A stretch of 64,000 bases of DNA from FEN-1219 sp036563665 (lineage in GTDB: Bacteria > Pseudomonadota > Gammaproteobacteria > Steroidobacterales > Rariloculaceae): contig DATCLY010000005.1 in assembly GCA_036563665.1 (NCBI GenBank), forward strand, positions 1-64,000, written 5' to 3'. A program made the translations under genes and the position numbers. A model generated the notes under the pieces. It saw nothing but the letters and a program-made list of their open reading frames with translations. It did not search any database and had not been told where the DNA came from. The first letter of the stretch is position 1; the number at the start of each line of letters is the position of its first letter. This document shows positions 1 to 9,663 of the stretch, piece after piece.

Positions 1-174
1 ACGCGAGCTTGCGCTAATCGGCAGGCGCGACAGCTAGATTCCTAATCGGCGTTCGAGGTGAGATGGGAGGGGGGGTGAAGTCTCCCACAGTCTGTACCTA
101 ACGGTCAGAAGCGGCTTTCTCCCCCTCCCCTCCCGGCGCCTTCAATCATCCCTATTGAGGCACCGGGTAACCAT

Positions 175-275
175 ACAAGCGGCTTTCGAGCCGCGATCCG
201 GCGCCGCCGAACCGCCCGGCGGGAGCCTTCCAGCTGCGAGCCTCGAGATATCGCGCCTGGAAAGGCGCTCCCACC
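175..275. repeat. REP-like palindromic repeat cluster 1
   Basis: Copies of a REP-like unit lie just downstream of the arylsulfotransferase stop codon. A degenerate forward copy (core AGCGGCTTTCGAGCCGCGAT) starts near 176 and an inverted copy (ATCGCGCCTGGAAAGGCGCT) near 250. Between them is a further decayed unit around 221-240. The same unit recurs near 25.7, 28.2, 53.5 and 61.5 kb. The copies here are more diverged than elsewhere. Confidence 0.7.
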
Positions 276-284
276 CCGGAATGT

Positions 285-1691
285 CTACGGCACCCGGAAC
301 TCCGCCAACGCCGGCGGCGTCACCGCCACTTCCGGCTGCGGCGTGAGCTGCGGGATCCACTCGTAGGGCACGCGGTAAGCCCGGTACACGGCGTTCGACG
401 GGCGCTCGCCCCGTGAGAAGTACGGAACCATGTACTCCCACACGATGCGCCCTTCGCGCGTGACCTCGAACACGCGGCCGGGCGCGCCTTCGGTGATCAG
501 CGTGTTGCCGTTCGGCAGCCGCTGCGCGCCGCTGATGTTGGTGCTGAAGAACTGGCTCGGCGCGACGTACGACCACACGAGCTCGAGCGTGACGGGATCG
601 ATCTCGAGCACCCGCGAGTAGGCGCGGGCGAACGCGCCGACGCCTTCGGGTGCGATGGGGCCGGCGAACCCGTAGCCGCTCGAGCCGCCGTTGTCGAACA
701 CGAGCAGGTGGCCCGCGCCGGGCAGGCCTTTCGGGATGAGGTGCGCGTGATGCTGGCCGATGATCTGGCCGATGGCGCGCAGCGCCTGAGAGGCGCTGAA
801 GTCCGGCCCGATGCGCCAGACGACTTTGCCGCTGCGGTCGACGATGGCGACGATGCTCGCCTGGCGGCTGCTGATGATGACGTTCTCGGGCGCGAAGCGT
901 GCGTCGCCCGCGTCGAACCAGCGATTCGGGCCCACGTAGGTGGCCGAGTTGATGTGCAGCCAATCGAACGTGCCGCGCCGCGGGTTCATGCCGCGCGCGT
1001 TGCGGATCACCTCGCGCGCGTCGGGGGCGAAGCCGAGCTCGTCGATGTGCTCGGCGGCGGTCCATTCCCAGACGATCTCGCCTTCCGGCGAGACTTCGAT
1101 CAGGCGATCGTCCTCCAGCGGCACGTCGGCCACGTCGGCGACCGTGTGGTTCGTGTGCGTGAGCAGCAGCGTGGCCGCTCCGGTCGTCGCGGGCGTGTGC
1201 TCGGGGGAGTAATACCCGGCCGGATAGTCGGCGCGCTGCCAGTCGTGGTGCTGACGGGCGGACCAGATCGTGCGCCCGTCTTGCGTTTCGATCTGCTCGT
1301 TGCGGGCGAAGCGCCACACGACGTTGCCCTCGAAATCGCGCTGCACGAGCTCCGTCGCTTCCTGGTGCGGCGGGTGGGCGCCAGCGGCCGCGATGACGCC
1401 GCCGCCGGGGAGGATACGCGCCGGACCACCCGCCGCATTGTTGTAGTCGGTCCAGCGCTTGACCTCCCGCCCGTTCATGTCGATGACGACGACCGCCTGC
1501 GTGCCGAGCAGGGACAGCACGGTGTAGCCGTTCCACGTTTGTGCGGGGTCGTAGATCGTGACGCCCGTGGGGTACACCGACGGTGCGCCGTGCGCTGCGA
1601 CGGCGATGGCTGCGAGCCATACGGCGGCCAAGCGCCGCAGCCACCGTGTCGTCGACCCGTTTCCTCCCGAGTGCTCGATGAGCTCGCTCAC
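285..1691 (-). CDS. Exported arylsulfotransferase (ASST) family protein
   Basis: 468 aa from a GTG start at 1691. The start is chosen because GGAAGGAG lies 7 nt upstream and because it is followed by a signal peptide (basic RWLRR, then a hydrophobic run ending in AHGA). The mature protein resembles the ASST / arylsulfotransferase_2 family of beta-propeller proteins. Repeated blade-like segments end in 'VVIDMNGREVKRW', 'VVWRFARNE', 'IVWEWTAAEH', 'KVVWRIGPD', 'LELVWSY' and 'RIVWEYMVP'. Family members transfer sulfate between phenolic compounds in the periplasm through a catalytic histidine; several His residues occur in suitable loops (QHHDW, QHHAHLIP), but the catalytic one was not assigned. 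Divergent from a TonB receptor, with a shared 308-bp control region. Substrate unknown. The family call is good, the enzymatic activity is inferred. Confidence 0.8.
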   Translation of the reverse strand: MSELIEHSGGNGSTTRWLRRLAAVWLAAIAVAAHGAPSVYPTGVTIYDPAQTWNGYTVLSLLGTQAVVVIDMNGREVKRWTDYNNAAGGPARILPGGGVIAAAGAHPPHQEATELVQRDFEGNVVWRFARNEQIETQDGRTIWSARQHHDWQRADYPAGYYSPEHTPATTGAATLLLTHTNHTVADVADVPLEDDRLIEVSPEGEIVWEWTAAEHIDELGFAPDAREVIRNARGMNPRRGTFDWLHINSATYVGPNRWFDAGDARFAPENVIISSRQASIVAIVDRSGKVVWRIGPDFSASQALRAIGQIIGQHHAHLIPKGLPGAGHLLVFDNGGSSGYGFAGPIAPEGVGAFARAYSRVLEIDPVTLELVWSYVAPSQFFSTNISGAQRLPNGNTLITEGAPGRVFEVTREGRIVWEYMVPYFSRGERPSNAVYRAYRVPYEWIPQLTPQPEVAVTPPALAEFRVP

Positions 1692-1752
1692 TGCACTTCT
1701 CCTTCCGGCGACCGAAGCATCCCATTCGCGGTCCACGGGCGCAATGTATGCG

Positions 1753-1776
1753 GCGCTTATGTCGGGACATAAGCGC
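1753..1776. promoter_or_regulatory. Perfect inverted repeat in the ASST/TonB-receptor divergent region (operator candidate)
   Basis: The arms GCGCTTATGTC (1753-1763) and GACATAAGCGC (1766-1776) are perfect reverse complements separated by GG. The repeat sits about 60 bp upstream of the arylsulfotransferase start and 225 bp upstream of the receptor start. It is not followed by a T-run, so it is unlikely to be a terminator. The size and symmetry fit a binding site for a dimeric regulator. The rest of the 1692-1999 gap shows no other feature I can support. Confidence 0.55.
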
Positions 1777-1999
1777 ATTCTGAGCACCTCGCACCCCCGA
1801 TGGCCGTGCGGCCGGAAGCGGTTCTGCGGCGCCCGTTCGGATGCGCCGAAGCGTGCAGGTCCGCGTCGGGCGTGTGTTTCTCGTCACCGGCGCATGCGCC
1901 CCACGACGCGCGGCGAAAGACAAGCGCTTGACACGCCGGGAGACGCGCCTCCACCTTGCGCGCCCGCTGGCGGTCCGGGAGCCGGAGCAAGGGGGAGCG

Positions 2000-4900
2000 A
2001 TGCGGAAGATTGCATTCATCGCGGCGGAAGAGCGCGCGCTGCAAGCGGCGGGGACGATCGCGGCGCGCACGGGCGAAACGTATCGCTCGGGCGGGCGCGG
2101 CGGTCCTCTCGCGCGAGCGAGATACTGCGCCGTGGCTGCCGCCGTCGCCGCGGTGCTCGGGACCACGTTGCCAACGGCGCCGAGCTACGCGCAGGAAGAC
2201 GCGCTGGAGGAAATCACGGTCACGGGCTCGCGCATCCGCAGGCGCGACTTCTCGGCGAACAGTCCCATCACCACGCTCGACTCGGGCAGGTTCGAGGAAA
2301 CCAGCTCGGTCGGCATCGAGAGGGTCCTGAACGAGCTGCCACAGTTCGTGCCGGCGGTGACCCAGTTCACCACCACGGACGTGCAGAACACGGCGACCAA
2401 CACGGTGGGCGCCTCCGTCGTGAGCCTGCGCGGCCTCGGCGCGAACCGCAACCTGGTCCTGATCGACGGTCGGCGCGGCCAGCCGGTGAACTCCACGATG
2501 GTGGTCGACACGAACTCGATCCCCGCGGCGGCCATCGAGCGCGTGGAGGTGATCTCGGGCGGCGCGTCGGCGGTGTACGGCGCCGACGCCGTCGGCGGCG
2601 TGGTGAACTTCATTCTCAAGAACGACTTCGAGGGCGCCACGATCGACGTCCGCTACGGCGAAACGTTCGAGGGTGACGGCTCCGAGCTCACCGTGTCGGG
2701 GCTCATCGGCACGAACATCAACGACGGCCGAGGCAACATCATGGTGGGCATCGAGCACTCCGATCGGGGCATCGTGCGGCAGATCGATCGCGACTGGCGT
2801 CTCGACGATTTCGCGAACCCCAACATCCTCGGCAACGGCATCTGGTTCTCCAACACGTTCATCACGAGCCCCGGCAACCCGCCGTCGCAAGCGGCGATCG
2901 ACCAGATCTACGACCAGCTTCCTCCGGGCACGATCAGCCCGCTCGCCGAGATCTGGATCAACGAGACGCCGGACGGGACGGGCACGGTGTTCTCGGGCGT
3001 GAGCACCCAGTTCGGAGCGGGCAGCGCGCCGGCCGCCTACCGGTTCGCGGGCTCCATGGAGGACCCGCGCTATCCCGGTCTGCCGTTCCGCAAGCGCCAC
3101 CCCGACGGGCGCATCACGGAGAACATCCTCGATCAGTGGGCCTCCATCCCGCTCGACCGCTATTCGGGCTTCGCGCGCGGCCGGCTCGAGCTGAGCGACT
3201 CGCTCACGTTCACGAGCCAGATGCTGTTCTCGCGGACGCGAACCCAGACGAACCTCGGCCTCACCAGCAACGGCCTCGGCCCGAACTCCGCCGTCATTCC
3301 GCACGGCAACGAGATCTACGCCCCGTCGCTCGCATCGGACGGCACCACGTTGCCGGCCTATCAGGCGGGCGGCTCGTACGGGCTGAACTGTCCGCCGGTG
3401 GGGGGCTGCACGGAGTCGCAGGCCTTCCCGTTGCCGCCGGAGGTGGAGTTCCTGCTCTCGACCCGCCCCGATCCGAACGGCGACGTGCGCATCAATCGCA
3501 TCTTCGATTTCGTCCGCGACGTGACCGGAACAGGCCGCCGCTCGCGGAGCCAGACCACCACGTTCCAGTTGACCATGGGCCTCGAGGGCGAGCTGCCGGG
3601 CGGGCACGTCTGGGACGTGAGCTACTCGCACGGCCAGACCGAGAACGTCGTGAACTTCGACGGCATCGCGCGGCGCGAGCAGTGGCGCATCCTGGCCGCG
3701 TCGCCGAACTTCGGCGTGAGCTTCATCCGCCAGGGCAATCAGCAAGGCGCGGGGTTCGCGGGAGGCATCGCCACTTGCGAGAGCGGCCTGCCGCTCGTCC
3801 GCGACTTCCCGATGTCGCCCGACTGCGCCGAGATGCTCATCGCGAAGCTGCAGAACAACACCCAGATCGAGCAGGAGATCTTCGAGGCGAACGTGGTGGG
3901 GTCGCTCGCCGAGATGCGCGCGGGGCCGCTGCAGTACGCGCTCGGTGCCACGCATCGCTACGACAATTTCGCGTTCCACACCGATTCGCTGTCGACGAAC
4001 GAGTCGTTCGCGGACAACGCCATCGGCGTGTTCCCCACCTCGAACAGCTTCGGCGAGTTCGACGTGAACGAGGTCTACGGCGAGCTGCTGGTGCCGCTCG
4101 CTCGCGGAGTGCCGGGCGTGGAGCACTTCAACCTCGAGCTCGGCGGCCGCATCTCCGACTTCAGCACCGTCGGGAAGCTCGAGACGTACAAGACCCTCGT
4201 GGACTGGGCGATCACGCCGCGCTACCGCCTGCGAGGCGGCTTCAATCGCGCGCACCGCGCGCCCAACCTCGGCGAGCTGTTCCTGTCGCGCACGCAGACC
4301 GTCGGCGGGACCGGCGGCGTGTTCGGCGACCAGTGCTCGCAGAACAACCAGGACGGTCCGTTCAGCGCCAATCCCAATGCCAACCGCGACGGTGCGGCGG
4401 GTGCCGCCCGCACGCTCGAGCTCTGCCGGGCCATGATGAGCCCCACTGCCGTGCAGACCTATTACGAGTCGCGCGACATCGAAGCCCAGCCGTTGGGAGG
4501 CCCGGTGGGTCTCGCGAACACCACCGGCAACCCCAACCTGTCCGAGGAGCAGGCCGACACCTTCACCCTCGGCGTGGTGATGAACCTGTTCGACAACTTC
4601 ACGGTCACGGTGGACTACTACACCATCGAGATCAACGACATGATCGCCGTGTCGAACGCGGATGCGGTGTTCGAGGCGTGCTTGAGCCCGGCCACCAACC
4701 CGAGCGCGGACCCCGAGCATCCGGCCTGCCGCTCCATCCTGCGCGACCCGTTCACGGGCGAGGTGGTATCCACCGACTTGAGCTTCACCAACGAGGGCCG
4801 GGCCAAGACCTCGGGCGTGGACCTGCAGCTCAACTGGCAAAAGATGTTGCGCAGGGGCGGCATCAATCTGAACGTGCTTGCCAACTACAACATCGAGAAC

Positions 4901-5335
4901 ATCACGCAAGCACGCCCGGATTTGCCCGAGATCGACTGGGCGGGCACCGACGGCTGCGCGCTGCAGCTGCAGTGCATGGGCTACGACTACCGCGTGTTCA
5001 CCACCGTGGGCTACTTCCAGGGGCCGTTCACGGTGTCGCTCCGGTGGCAGCACTGGCCGTCGATCAAGGCGGCCGCCTATGCCACCAACCCGCAGACGCC
5101 CATGCTGGGCGTGACCACGAGCTACGATCTGTTCGCGCTCACGGGCAGCTACCGCATCAACGATCGGTTCACGTTCAGGGGTGGCATCGAGAACCTGTTC
5201 GATCGGGATCCGCCGCGATCCGGCGGCAACCCAGCCGCGCGGCCGTTCCCGCTCGTGGGGACGCACGCGGAGGACGGAGCGACCTACGATCCGCTCGGAC
5301 GGCGCTTCTTCGTGAGCTTCACGATGGACTTCTGA
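2000..5335 (+). CDS. TonB-dependent outer-membrane receptor (large, about 1,110 aa)
   Basis: 1,111 aa from the ATG at 2000, preceded by GGGGGAG. A hydrophobic signal segment lies around residues 35-63 and ends 'PSYA'. After it comes a TonB-box-like 'EEITVTGSRI', then a plug domain ('GVNRNLVLIDGRR'-type segment, 'IERVEVISGGASAVYGADAVGGVVNFI') and a long beta-barrel ending in 'RRFFVSFTMDF' with the terminal aromatic residue typical of outer-membrane barrels. Such receptors import siderophores, vitamins, glycans or other large substrates using TonB-ExbBD energy; the ligand cannot be read from sequence. Cysteine pairs in the extracellular loop regions (e.g. 'CPPVGGC') suggest disulfides. Divergent from the arylsulfotransferase and convergent with the LysR gene, so co-regulation with the former is possible. 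Confidence 0.9.
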   Translation: MRKIAFIAAEERALQAAGTIAARTGETYRSGGRGGPLARARYCAVAAAVAAVLGTTLPTAPSYAQEDALEEITVTGSRIRRRDFSANSPITTLDSGRFEETSSVGIERVLNELPQFVPAVTQFTTTDVQNTATNTVGASVVSLRGLGANRNLVLIDGRRGQPVNSTMVVDTNSIPAAAIERVEVISGGASAVYGADAVGGVVNFILKNDFEGATIDVRYGETFEGDGSELTVSGLIGTNINDGRGNIMVGIEHSDRGIVRQIDRDWRLDDFANPNILGNGIWFSNTFITSPGNPPSQAAIDQIYDQLPPGTISPLAEIWINETPDGTGTVFSGVSTQFGAGSAPAAYRFAGSMEDPRYPGLPFRKRHPDGRITENILDQWASIPLDRYSGFARGRLELSDSLTFTSQMLFSRTRTQTNLGLTSNGLGPNSAVIPHGNEIYAPSLASDGTTLPAYQAGGSYGLNCPPVGGCTESQAFPLPPEVEFLLSTRPDPNGDVRINRIFDFVRDVTGTGRRSRSQTTTFQLTMGLEGELPGGHVWDVSYSHGQTENVVNFDGIARREQWRILAASPNFGVSFIRQGNQQGAGFAGGIATCESGLPLVRDFPMSPDCAEMLIAKLQNNTQIEQEIFEANVVGSLAEMRAGPLQYALGATHRYDNFAFHTDSLSTNESFADNAIGVFPTSNSFGEFDVNEVYGELLVPLARGVPGVEHFNLELGGRISDFSTVGKLETYKTLVDWAITPRYRLRGGFNRAHRAPNLGELFLSRTQTVGGTGGVFGDQCSQNNQDGPFSANPNANRDGAAGAARTLELCRAMMSPTAVQTYYESRDIEAQPLGGPVGLANTTGNPNLSEEQADTFTLGVVMNLFDNFTVTVDYYTIEINDMIAVSNADAVFEACLSPATNPSADPEHPACRSILRDPFTGEVVSTDLSFTNEGRAKTSGVDLQLNWQKMLRRGGINLNVLANYNIENITQARPDLPEIDWAGTDGCALQLQCMGYDYRVFTTVGYFQGPFTVSLRWQHWPSIKAAAYATNPQTPMLGVTTSYDLFALTGSYRINDRFTFRGGIENLFDRDPPRSGGNPAARPFPLVGTHAEDGATYDPLGRRFFVSFTMDF

Positions 5336-5366
5336 AGCCCCGCCGGCCGGCGGCCGGCGCGACGCC

Positions 5367-6263
5367 TCAGCGGCTGAGCGTGTGGCGCAGGAAGCTCTCG
5401 GCCGCCCGCAGCGCCGGGCTCGGAGCGTCGAAGCGCCGGAACAGCGTGCGGTAGAGCGCCGGCAGCTCCACGTCAAAGGTGATCAGCGCCTCGCGGTCGC
5501 GCGCCGTCAGCATCGTCTCGAACAGCGGGGCGACGCCGTAGCCGGCCTTCGCCATGTCGCGGAGCACCTCCCAGTACTGGGCACGGACGACCACGTTCGT
5601 GCACAGGATGCCGCTGCCGATCAGTGTCCGCTGAACGAGGTCGTCCTGCGGCGAGCCCTCGAGCGGCAAGATGAAGGGGAGGGCGGCGATCTCCTCGGGC
5701 TCCGCGTGCCTCGCGGGAAGAAAGCGCCGGCCCGCATACAAGCGAAGCCGCTCGACTCGCAAGACCTCGGCGTGCAAGCCGTACTCGTGGGGGTTGTTCA
5801 CGGTGTGAATCATCAGGTCCGCCTTGCCGGTCTTGACGAGCCGAGCGCCCCGCTGGGGTGGGTCGACGTGCTGGCATTCGAGGGCGAGCGCCGGCTGCCG
5901 CTCGTGGAACGCGCGCAGCTTCGACTTGATGGCGGTGAGCAGGTGCTCCGCGCCGCACAGCCGCACGAGCGCCCGGGAAACGCCTTTGCGACGCGCGCCG
6001 GCGGCGGCGAAGTCGCAAATCTTGCTGCCCACCGACGACAGCGCGTGCGCCTCCCTGAGCAGCGCGATTCCGTGCATCGACAGCGTGGGGCGAAAGCCCT
6101 TGCGCCGGATGAAGAGCTCCTTGCCGATCTGCCGCTCGAGGGCGGCGATGTGAGCCGACACCGCGGGCTGCGAGATTCCGAGCCGCAATGCGGTGCGCGC
6201 GAAATGACAGTCGTGGGCCGCGGCCAGAAAAACCTCGAGCTGACGCAGGGTGCACGGAATCAT
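5367..6263 (-). CDS. LysR-family transcriptional regulator
   Basis: 298 aa if started at the ATG at 6263 (MIPCTLRQLEVFLAAA); an in-frame upstream start at 6278 is possible, and no clear ribosome-binding site separates the two. The N-terminal winged helix-turn-helix ('LGISQPAVSAHIAALERQIG', residues about 25-45) is followed by a type 2 periplasmic-binding-protein-like effector domain to the C-terminus. It is convergent with the large TonB receptor. The very AT-rich stretch just upstream (6298-6322) is the likely promoter zone and possible autoregulatory site. Target genes are not evident; no obvious divergent partner is adjacent. Confidence 0.85.
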   Translation of the reverse strand: MIPCTLRQLEVFLAAAHDCHFARTALRLGISQPAVSAHIAALERQIGKELFIRRKGFRPTLSMHGIALLREAHALSSVGSKICDFAAAGARRKGVSRALVRLCGAEHLLTAIKSKLRAFHERQPALALECQHVDPPQRGARLVKTGKADLMIHTVNNPHEYGLHAEVLRVERLRLYAGRRFLPARHAEPEEIAALPFILPLEGSPQDDLVQRTLIGSGILCTNVVVRAQYWEVLRDMAKAGYGVAPLFETMLTARDREALITFDVELPALYRTLFRRFDAPSPALRAAESFLRHTLSR

Positions 6264-6606
6264 TCTGGAGCCGAGCACAACCGAAAAACAGAATCTGAAT
6301 TATTATAACTATTATTATATCCATCGCGCGGGATCAAACGGGTAAGGTGCCGACGCCTCGCTGAAGGGCGCGATGCCTCGCGAGAGCAGCGGGAGCCATT
6401 TCGCTGATGTGCTCGACACCGCGCCCGGGGGAGCATCGCCCTTCTATTGCTGGCACTGACGGTATTGCCGGCGCCGACGGAGTCGCGCTCCGCAGGTGCG
6501 TCTCCTGGACCGATTCTTGCAGCAGCGCGCACGAGGCGTTGTCGAAGTGGCCCCTCGGCGATTCCGCCTGGAGCGTGCGGATACGTTCGGGCGAAAGGAG
6601 CACGAC
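6264..6606. other. Intergenic region between LysR and the holin-like gene
   Basis: No convincing coding sequence. The left end (about 6298-6322) is a run of A/T unusual in this GC-rich window and probably carries the lysR promoter. The remainder has no terminator or repeat I can support. A good ribosome-binding site (AAAGGAG, about 6595-6601) at the right end belongs to the next gene. Confidence 0.4.
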
Positions 6607-6963
6607 ATGGAGCTATTGCTGTCATGGCTCGTCCTGTCCGTGGCCGTGTGGCTCACCTCGGCGATCCTGCCCGGCTTTCACGTGAAGAGCTTCGTGAGCG
6701 CGATCCTCGTCGCGGCGATCTTCGGCGTGCTGAACTTCCTGCTCGGCTGGCTGCTGTTCGCCGTCTTCACGGTCGTGACGCTGGGCATCGCGTACCTGCT
6801 CGCGTTCATCACCCGCTGGATCATCAATGCGATCCTGCTCATGCTCACCGACAAGCTCACCGACCACCTCCACGTCGACGGCTTCGGCTGGGCGCTCGGC
6901 GGCGCGTTGCTCATGTCGCTGCTCGGAACGCTCGGCGAGTGGCTGCTGCGCACGATCTTCTAA
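6607..6963 (+). CDS. Phage-holin-like family 4 membrane protein (PF04020-type)
   Basis: 118 aa with four predicted transmembrane helices separated by short loops; the ATG at 6607 follows AAAGGAG by 5 nt. The motif 'LTSAILPGFHVKSFVSAILVA' and overall size match the chromosomal YvlD/'phage holin family' proteins found widely outside phages, whose role is not established (envelope stress or membrane function has been suggested). No phage genes are near, so this should be read as a small inner-membrane protein and not as a lysis gene. Confidence 0.8.
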   Translation: MELLLSWLVLSVAVWLTSAILPGFHVKSFVSAILVAAIFGVLNFLLGWLLFAVFTVVTLGIAYLLAFITRWIINAILLMLTDKLTDHLHVDGFGWALGGALLMSLLGTLGEWLLRTIF

Positions 6964-7123
6964 CGCTCCGCTATTTCGTTATCGCCCGGAAGTCGCGCGC
7001 GGCCGCGCGAAATAACCGCTTTGTGACCTCCCTGAGACCGAAAACTCTACCCCGGCGTGGGTAGCATGCGCGCTTCACACGTGAGCCGGCACACCCGCCG
7101 GCAGATTCTCGGGAGAAGGAGTC

Positions 7124-9541
7124 ATGTCAGCTCGTTTCACACCGGTTGCCGTGGCTATCGGGGCCGCGCTGGCGGCAGCGGCGGCGCCGTCGCCGTCCTC
7201 CGCCCAGCAGGGAATACAGGTGCCCGAGGGCGTGGAGATCGTCTCGGTGACCGGCGCGCGCCGCCGCGAGGAGGCGGCGCAGGACGTGCCGATCCCGATC
7301 TCGTCGATCAGCGGCGACCTGCTGGTCGACACGGGCGCGTTCAACGTCGGACGCCTGCAGAACATCGTCCCGACCGTGCAGTTCTACATGACGAACCCGC
7401 GCAACACGTTCGTCAACATCCGCGGCCTCGGCCAGCCTTACGGCCTCACGAACGACGGCATCGAGCCGGGCGTGGGCTTCTACGTGGACGGCGTCCTGCA
7501 CGCGCGCCCCGCCTCGACCACGTTCGACTTCGTGGACGTGGAGCGCATCGAGGTGCTGCGCGGGCCGCAGGGCACGCTGTTCGGCAAGAACACCACCGCC
7601 GGCGCCATCCTGGTCACCACCCGCAAGCCGAGCTTCGAGACGGGCCTGGACTTCGAGCTTTCCTACGGCGACGACAACTACACGCAGGCCAAGGCCTCGA
7701 TCACCGGCCCGCTGGGCGAGAAGGTGGCGGGCCGCCTGTCGTTCTCGGCCACGCAGCGCGACGGCAACATCTTCAACGTGACGTCGCAGAGCTACGTCAA
7801 CGATCTCAACAACACCGGCGTGCGCGGCCAGCTGCTGTTCACGCCGTCGGACGACACCGACATCCTGCTCGCGGTCGACTACAACCGCCAACGGCCCGAG
7901 GGCTACGCGCAGGTGCTCGCGGGCGCGGTGCCGACGCTGCGGGCGCCCGAGCGGCAGTTCTGGCAGATCATGGAGGACCTGAACTACGTGCCGCCCAATG
8001 CGGACCCGGCCACCCGCACGATCCGGCCGTTCGACCGGGTGATCGACACGCGCACGCCCTGGAGGTCGAGCAACGAGGTAGGCGGCATATCCGTCAATCT
8101 CGACAAGGACGTGGCCGGCGGCACGCTCACGGTGACCACCGCCTGGCGGTACTGGGATTGGGACCCGTCGAACGACCGCGACTACCTCTGGCTCGACGTG
8201 GCACCGTTGTCGCAGGCGCCTTCGAAGCACAAGCAGCTGTCGCAGGAGGTGCGCTGGGCCGGCGACTTCTCCGACAAGGTGAGCGCCGTGTTCGGCTTCT
8301 ACGCCTTCGACCAGCAGCTCAACACGAACCCGGTCCACAGCGAGTCCGTGGGCGCCGATTACTGGCGCTTCGTATGGCAGCCGCCCACGGCCACGGCGCC
8401 GAACGGCACGCCCGACCCCACGCTGTACGGCCCGGGCGGCTCGATCGTCGACAACTATTACGCGGGCCAGGAGAGCGCGATCACGTCGCAGCTCGATACC
8501 GTGAGCGCCGCGCTCTTCACCCAGTTCGACATCACCATCGGCGAGCGCCTGCACGTGATACCGGGCTTGCGCTACAACTACGACAAGAAGGAGGTGGACT
8601 GGCGGCAGGAGGCGCTCAACATCCCGGTGATCCCGCCCGGCTCGCCGAACCCGCCGTCGCCGGCTTATCGGAATGCGCAAGCCATCGTGGAGGACGACGA
8701 CACGAACGTGTCGGGCCAGGTCACCGTGGCGTTCGACGCGAGCGACCGCCTCAACTACTACGCGACGTTCGCGACGGCGTTCAAGTCGATCGGCGTGAAT
8801 CTGGGTCCGCCGCCGGCCACCGGCGTCATCGAGATTCCTCCGGAAGACGTCACGCACATCGAGCTCGGGCTCAAGAGCACGCTGGGACCGGGAACGACGG
8901 TGAATCTGTCGCTCTTCGACACGCAGATCGAGGACTTCCAGACTCAGGCGCTCGTGCCCGGCAACAACCGCCCGGTCATCGCGAGCGCGGACAAGGTGCG
9001 CGTGCGCGGCGCGGAGCTCGACGCGAACGCCCGCATCGGCACCGCGTTCTCGCTGTACGGCGCGCTCGCCTACGCCGACGCCAAGTACGTGTCTTTCCCG
9101 AACGCGCCCCCGCCGCTCGAGCTCACCGGCTTGCCGGTGCCTCCGGGCGCCTCGGCGGCATCCGTGGACGCGTCGGGCGGACGCATGCCCGGCATCTCGA
9201 AGTGGGCGGCGTCGTTCGGCGGCGAGCACCGGGCGCGCGTGAGCTTCCTCGGCAGCCCCGGGGAGCTCTTCACGGGGTTCGACTGGTTCTGGCGCGACGA
9301 CTTCTCCTCGAGCGCCACGCCGTCGCAGTACCTGAACATCGACGCCTACTCGCTGCTCAACTTCCGCGTGGGCTTCCGCTCGGACGACAACTGGTCGGCC
9401 TACCTCTGGGTGCGCAACGCGCTCGACGAGGAGTACTTCGAGCTGTTGCAGGCGGCGCCGGCGGGGCAGGGCGCGGGCCACTATGGGGCGCAGCTCGGCG
9501 ACCCGCGCACGTACGGCCTGACGTTCAGGTACCAGTTCTAA
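7124..9541 (+). CDS. TonB-dependent outer-membrane receptor
   Basis: 805 aa; the ATG at 7124 follows GAGAAGGAG. Signal peptide of about 27 residues ending 'SSAQ'. The TonB-box-like region is 'GVEIVSVTGARRREE'. The plug has the characteristic 'NIRGLGQPYG..DGIEPGVGFYVDGVL', then 'VERIEVLRGPQGTLFGKNTTAGAI'. The barrel ends '...RTYGLTFRYQF' with terminal Phe. The organisation is that of the FecA/FyuA-like receptors abundant in sphingomonads, caulobacters and many marine gammaproteobacteria. Monocistronic: it is followed by a strong hairpin terminator. The ligand is not deducible. Confidence 0.9.
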   Translation: MSARFTPVAVAIGAALAAAAAPSPSSAQQGIQVPEGVEIVSVTGARRREEAAQDVPIPISSISGDLLVDTGAFNVGRLQNIVPTVQFYMTNPRNTFVNIRGLGQPYGLTNDGIEPGVGFYVDGVLHARPASTTFDFVDVERIEVLRGPQGTLFGKNTTAGAILVTTRKPSFETGLDFELSYGDDNYTQAKASITGPLGEKVAGRLSFSATQRDGNIFNVTSQSYVNDLNNTGVRGQLLFTPSDDTDILLAVDYNRQRPEGYAQVLAGAVPTLRAPERQFWQIMEDLNYVPPNADPATRTIRPFDRVIDTRTPWRSSNEVGGISVNLDKDVAGGTLTVTTAWRYWDWDPSNDRDYLWLDVAPLSQAPSKHKQLSQEVRWAGDFSDKVSAVFGFYAFDQQLNTNPVHSESVGADYWRFVWQPPTATAPNGTPDPTLYGPGGSIVDNYYAGQESAITSQLDTVSAALFTQFDITIGERLHVIPGLRYNYDKKEVDWRQEALNIPVIPPGSPNPPSPAYRNAQAIVEDDDTNVSGQVTVAFDASDRLNYYATFATAFKSIGVNLGPPPATGVIEIPPEDVTHIELGLKSTLGPGTTVNLSLFDTQIEDFQTQALVPGNNRPVIASADKVRVRGAELDANARIGTAFSLYGALAYADAKYVSFPNAPPPLELTGLPVPPGASAASVDASGGRMPGISKWAASFGGEHRARVSFLGSPGELFTGFDWFWRDDFSSSATPSQYLNIDAYSLLNFRVGFRSDDNWSAYLWVRNALDEEYFELLQAAPAGQGAGHYGAQLGDPRTYGLTFRYQF

Positions 9542-9570
9542 GGGTTCGGATCGGCTGCGCGATCGCACGG

Positions 9571-9600
9571 GAACCCCGGCCTCGAGCCGGGGTTCTCGTT
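9571..9600 (+). terminator. Rho-independent terminator after the TonB receptor
   Basis: A perfect 10-bp stem, GAACCCCGGC (9571-9580) with GCCGGGGTTC (9586-9595), and a 5-nt loop, followed by TCGTTT. It begins 30 nt after the receptor stop codon. Confidence 0.8.
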
Positions 9601-9663
9601 TGGGCGCGGGTTCCGGCCGCGGGCCGAGGTGTCGGCGGCTGCGCATGCCGCGATCGCACGCGG

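Noticed and set aside
1757..5476. Very long open frame antisense to the first TonB receptor, and similar long antisense frames elsewhere
   Set aside because: They are rich in Arg, Val, Ala and His without domain signals, as expected from the complementary strand of GC-rich genes.
6607..6963. Prophage holin
   Set aside because: The phage-holin-like family 4 is mainly chromosomal; no endolysin, capsid, integrase or other phage gene is close.
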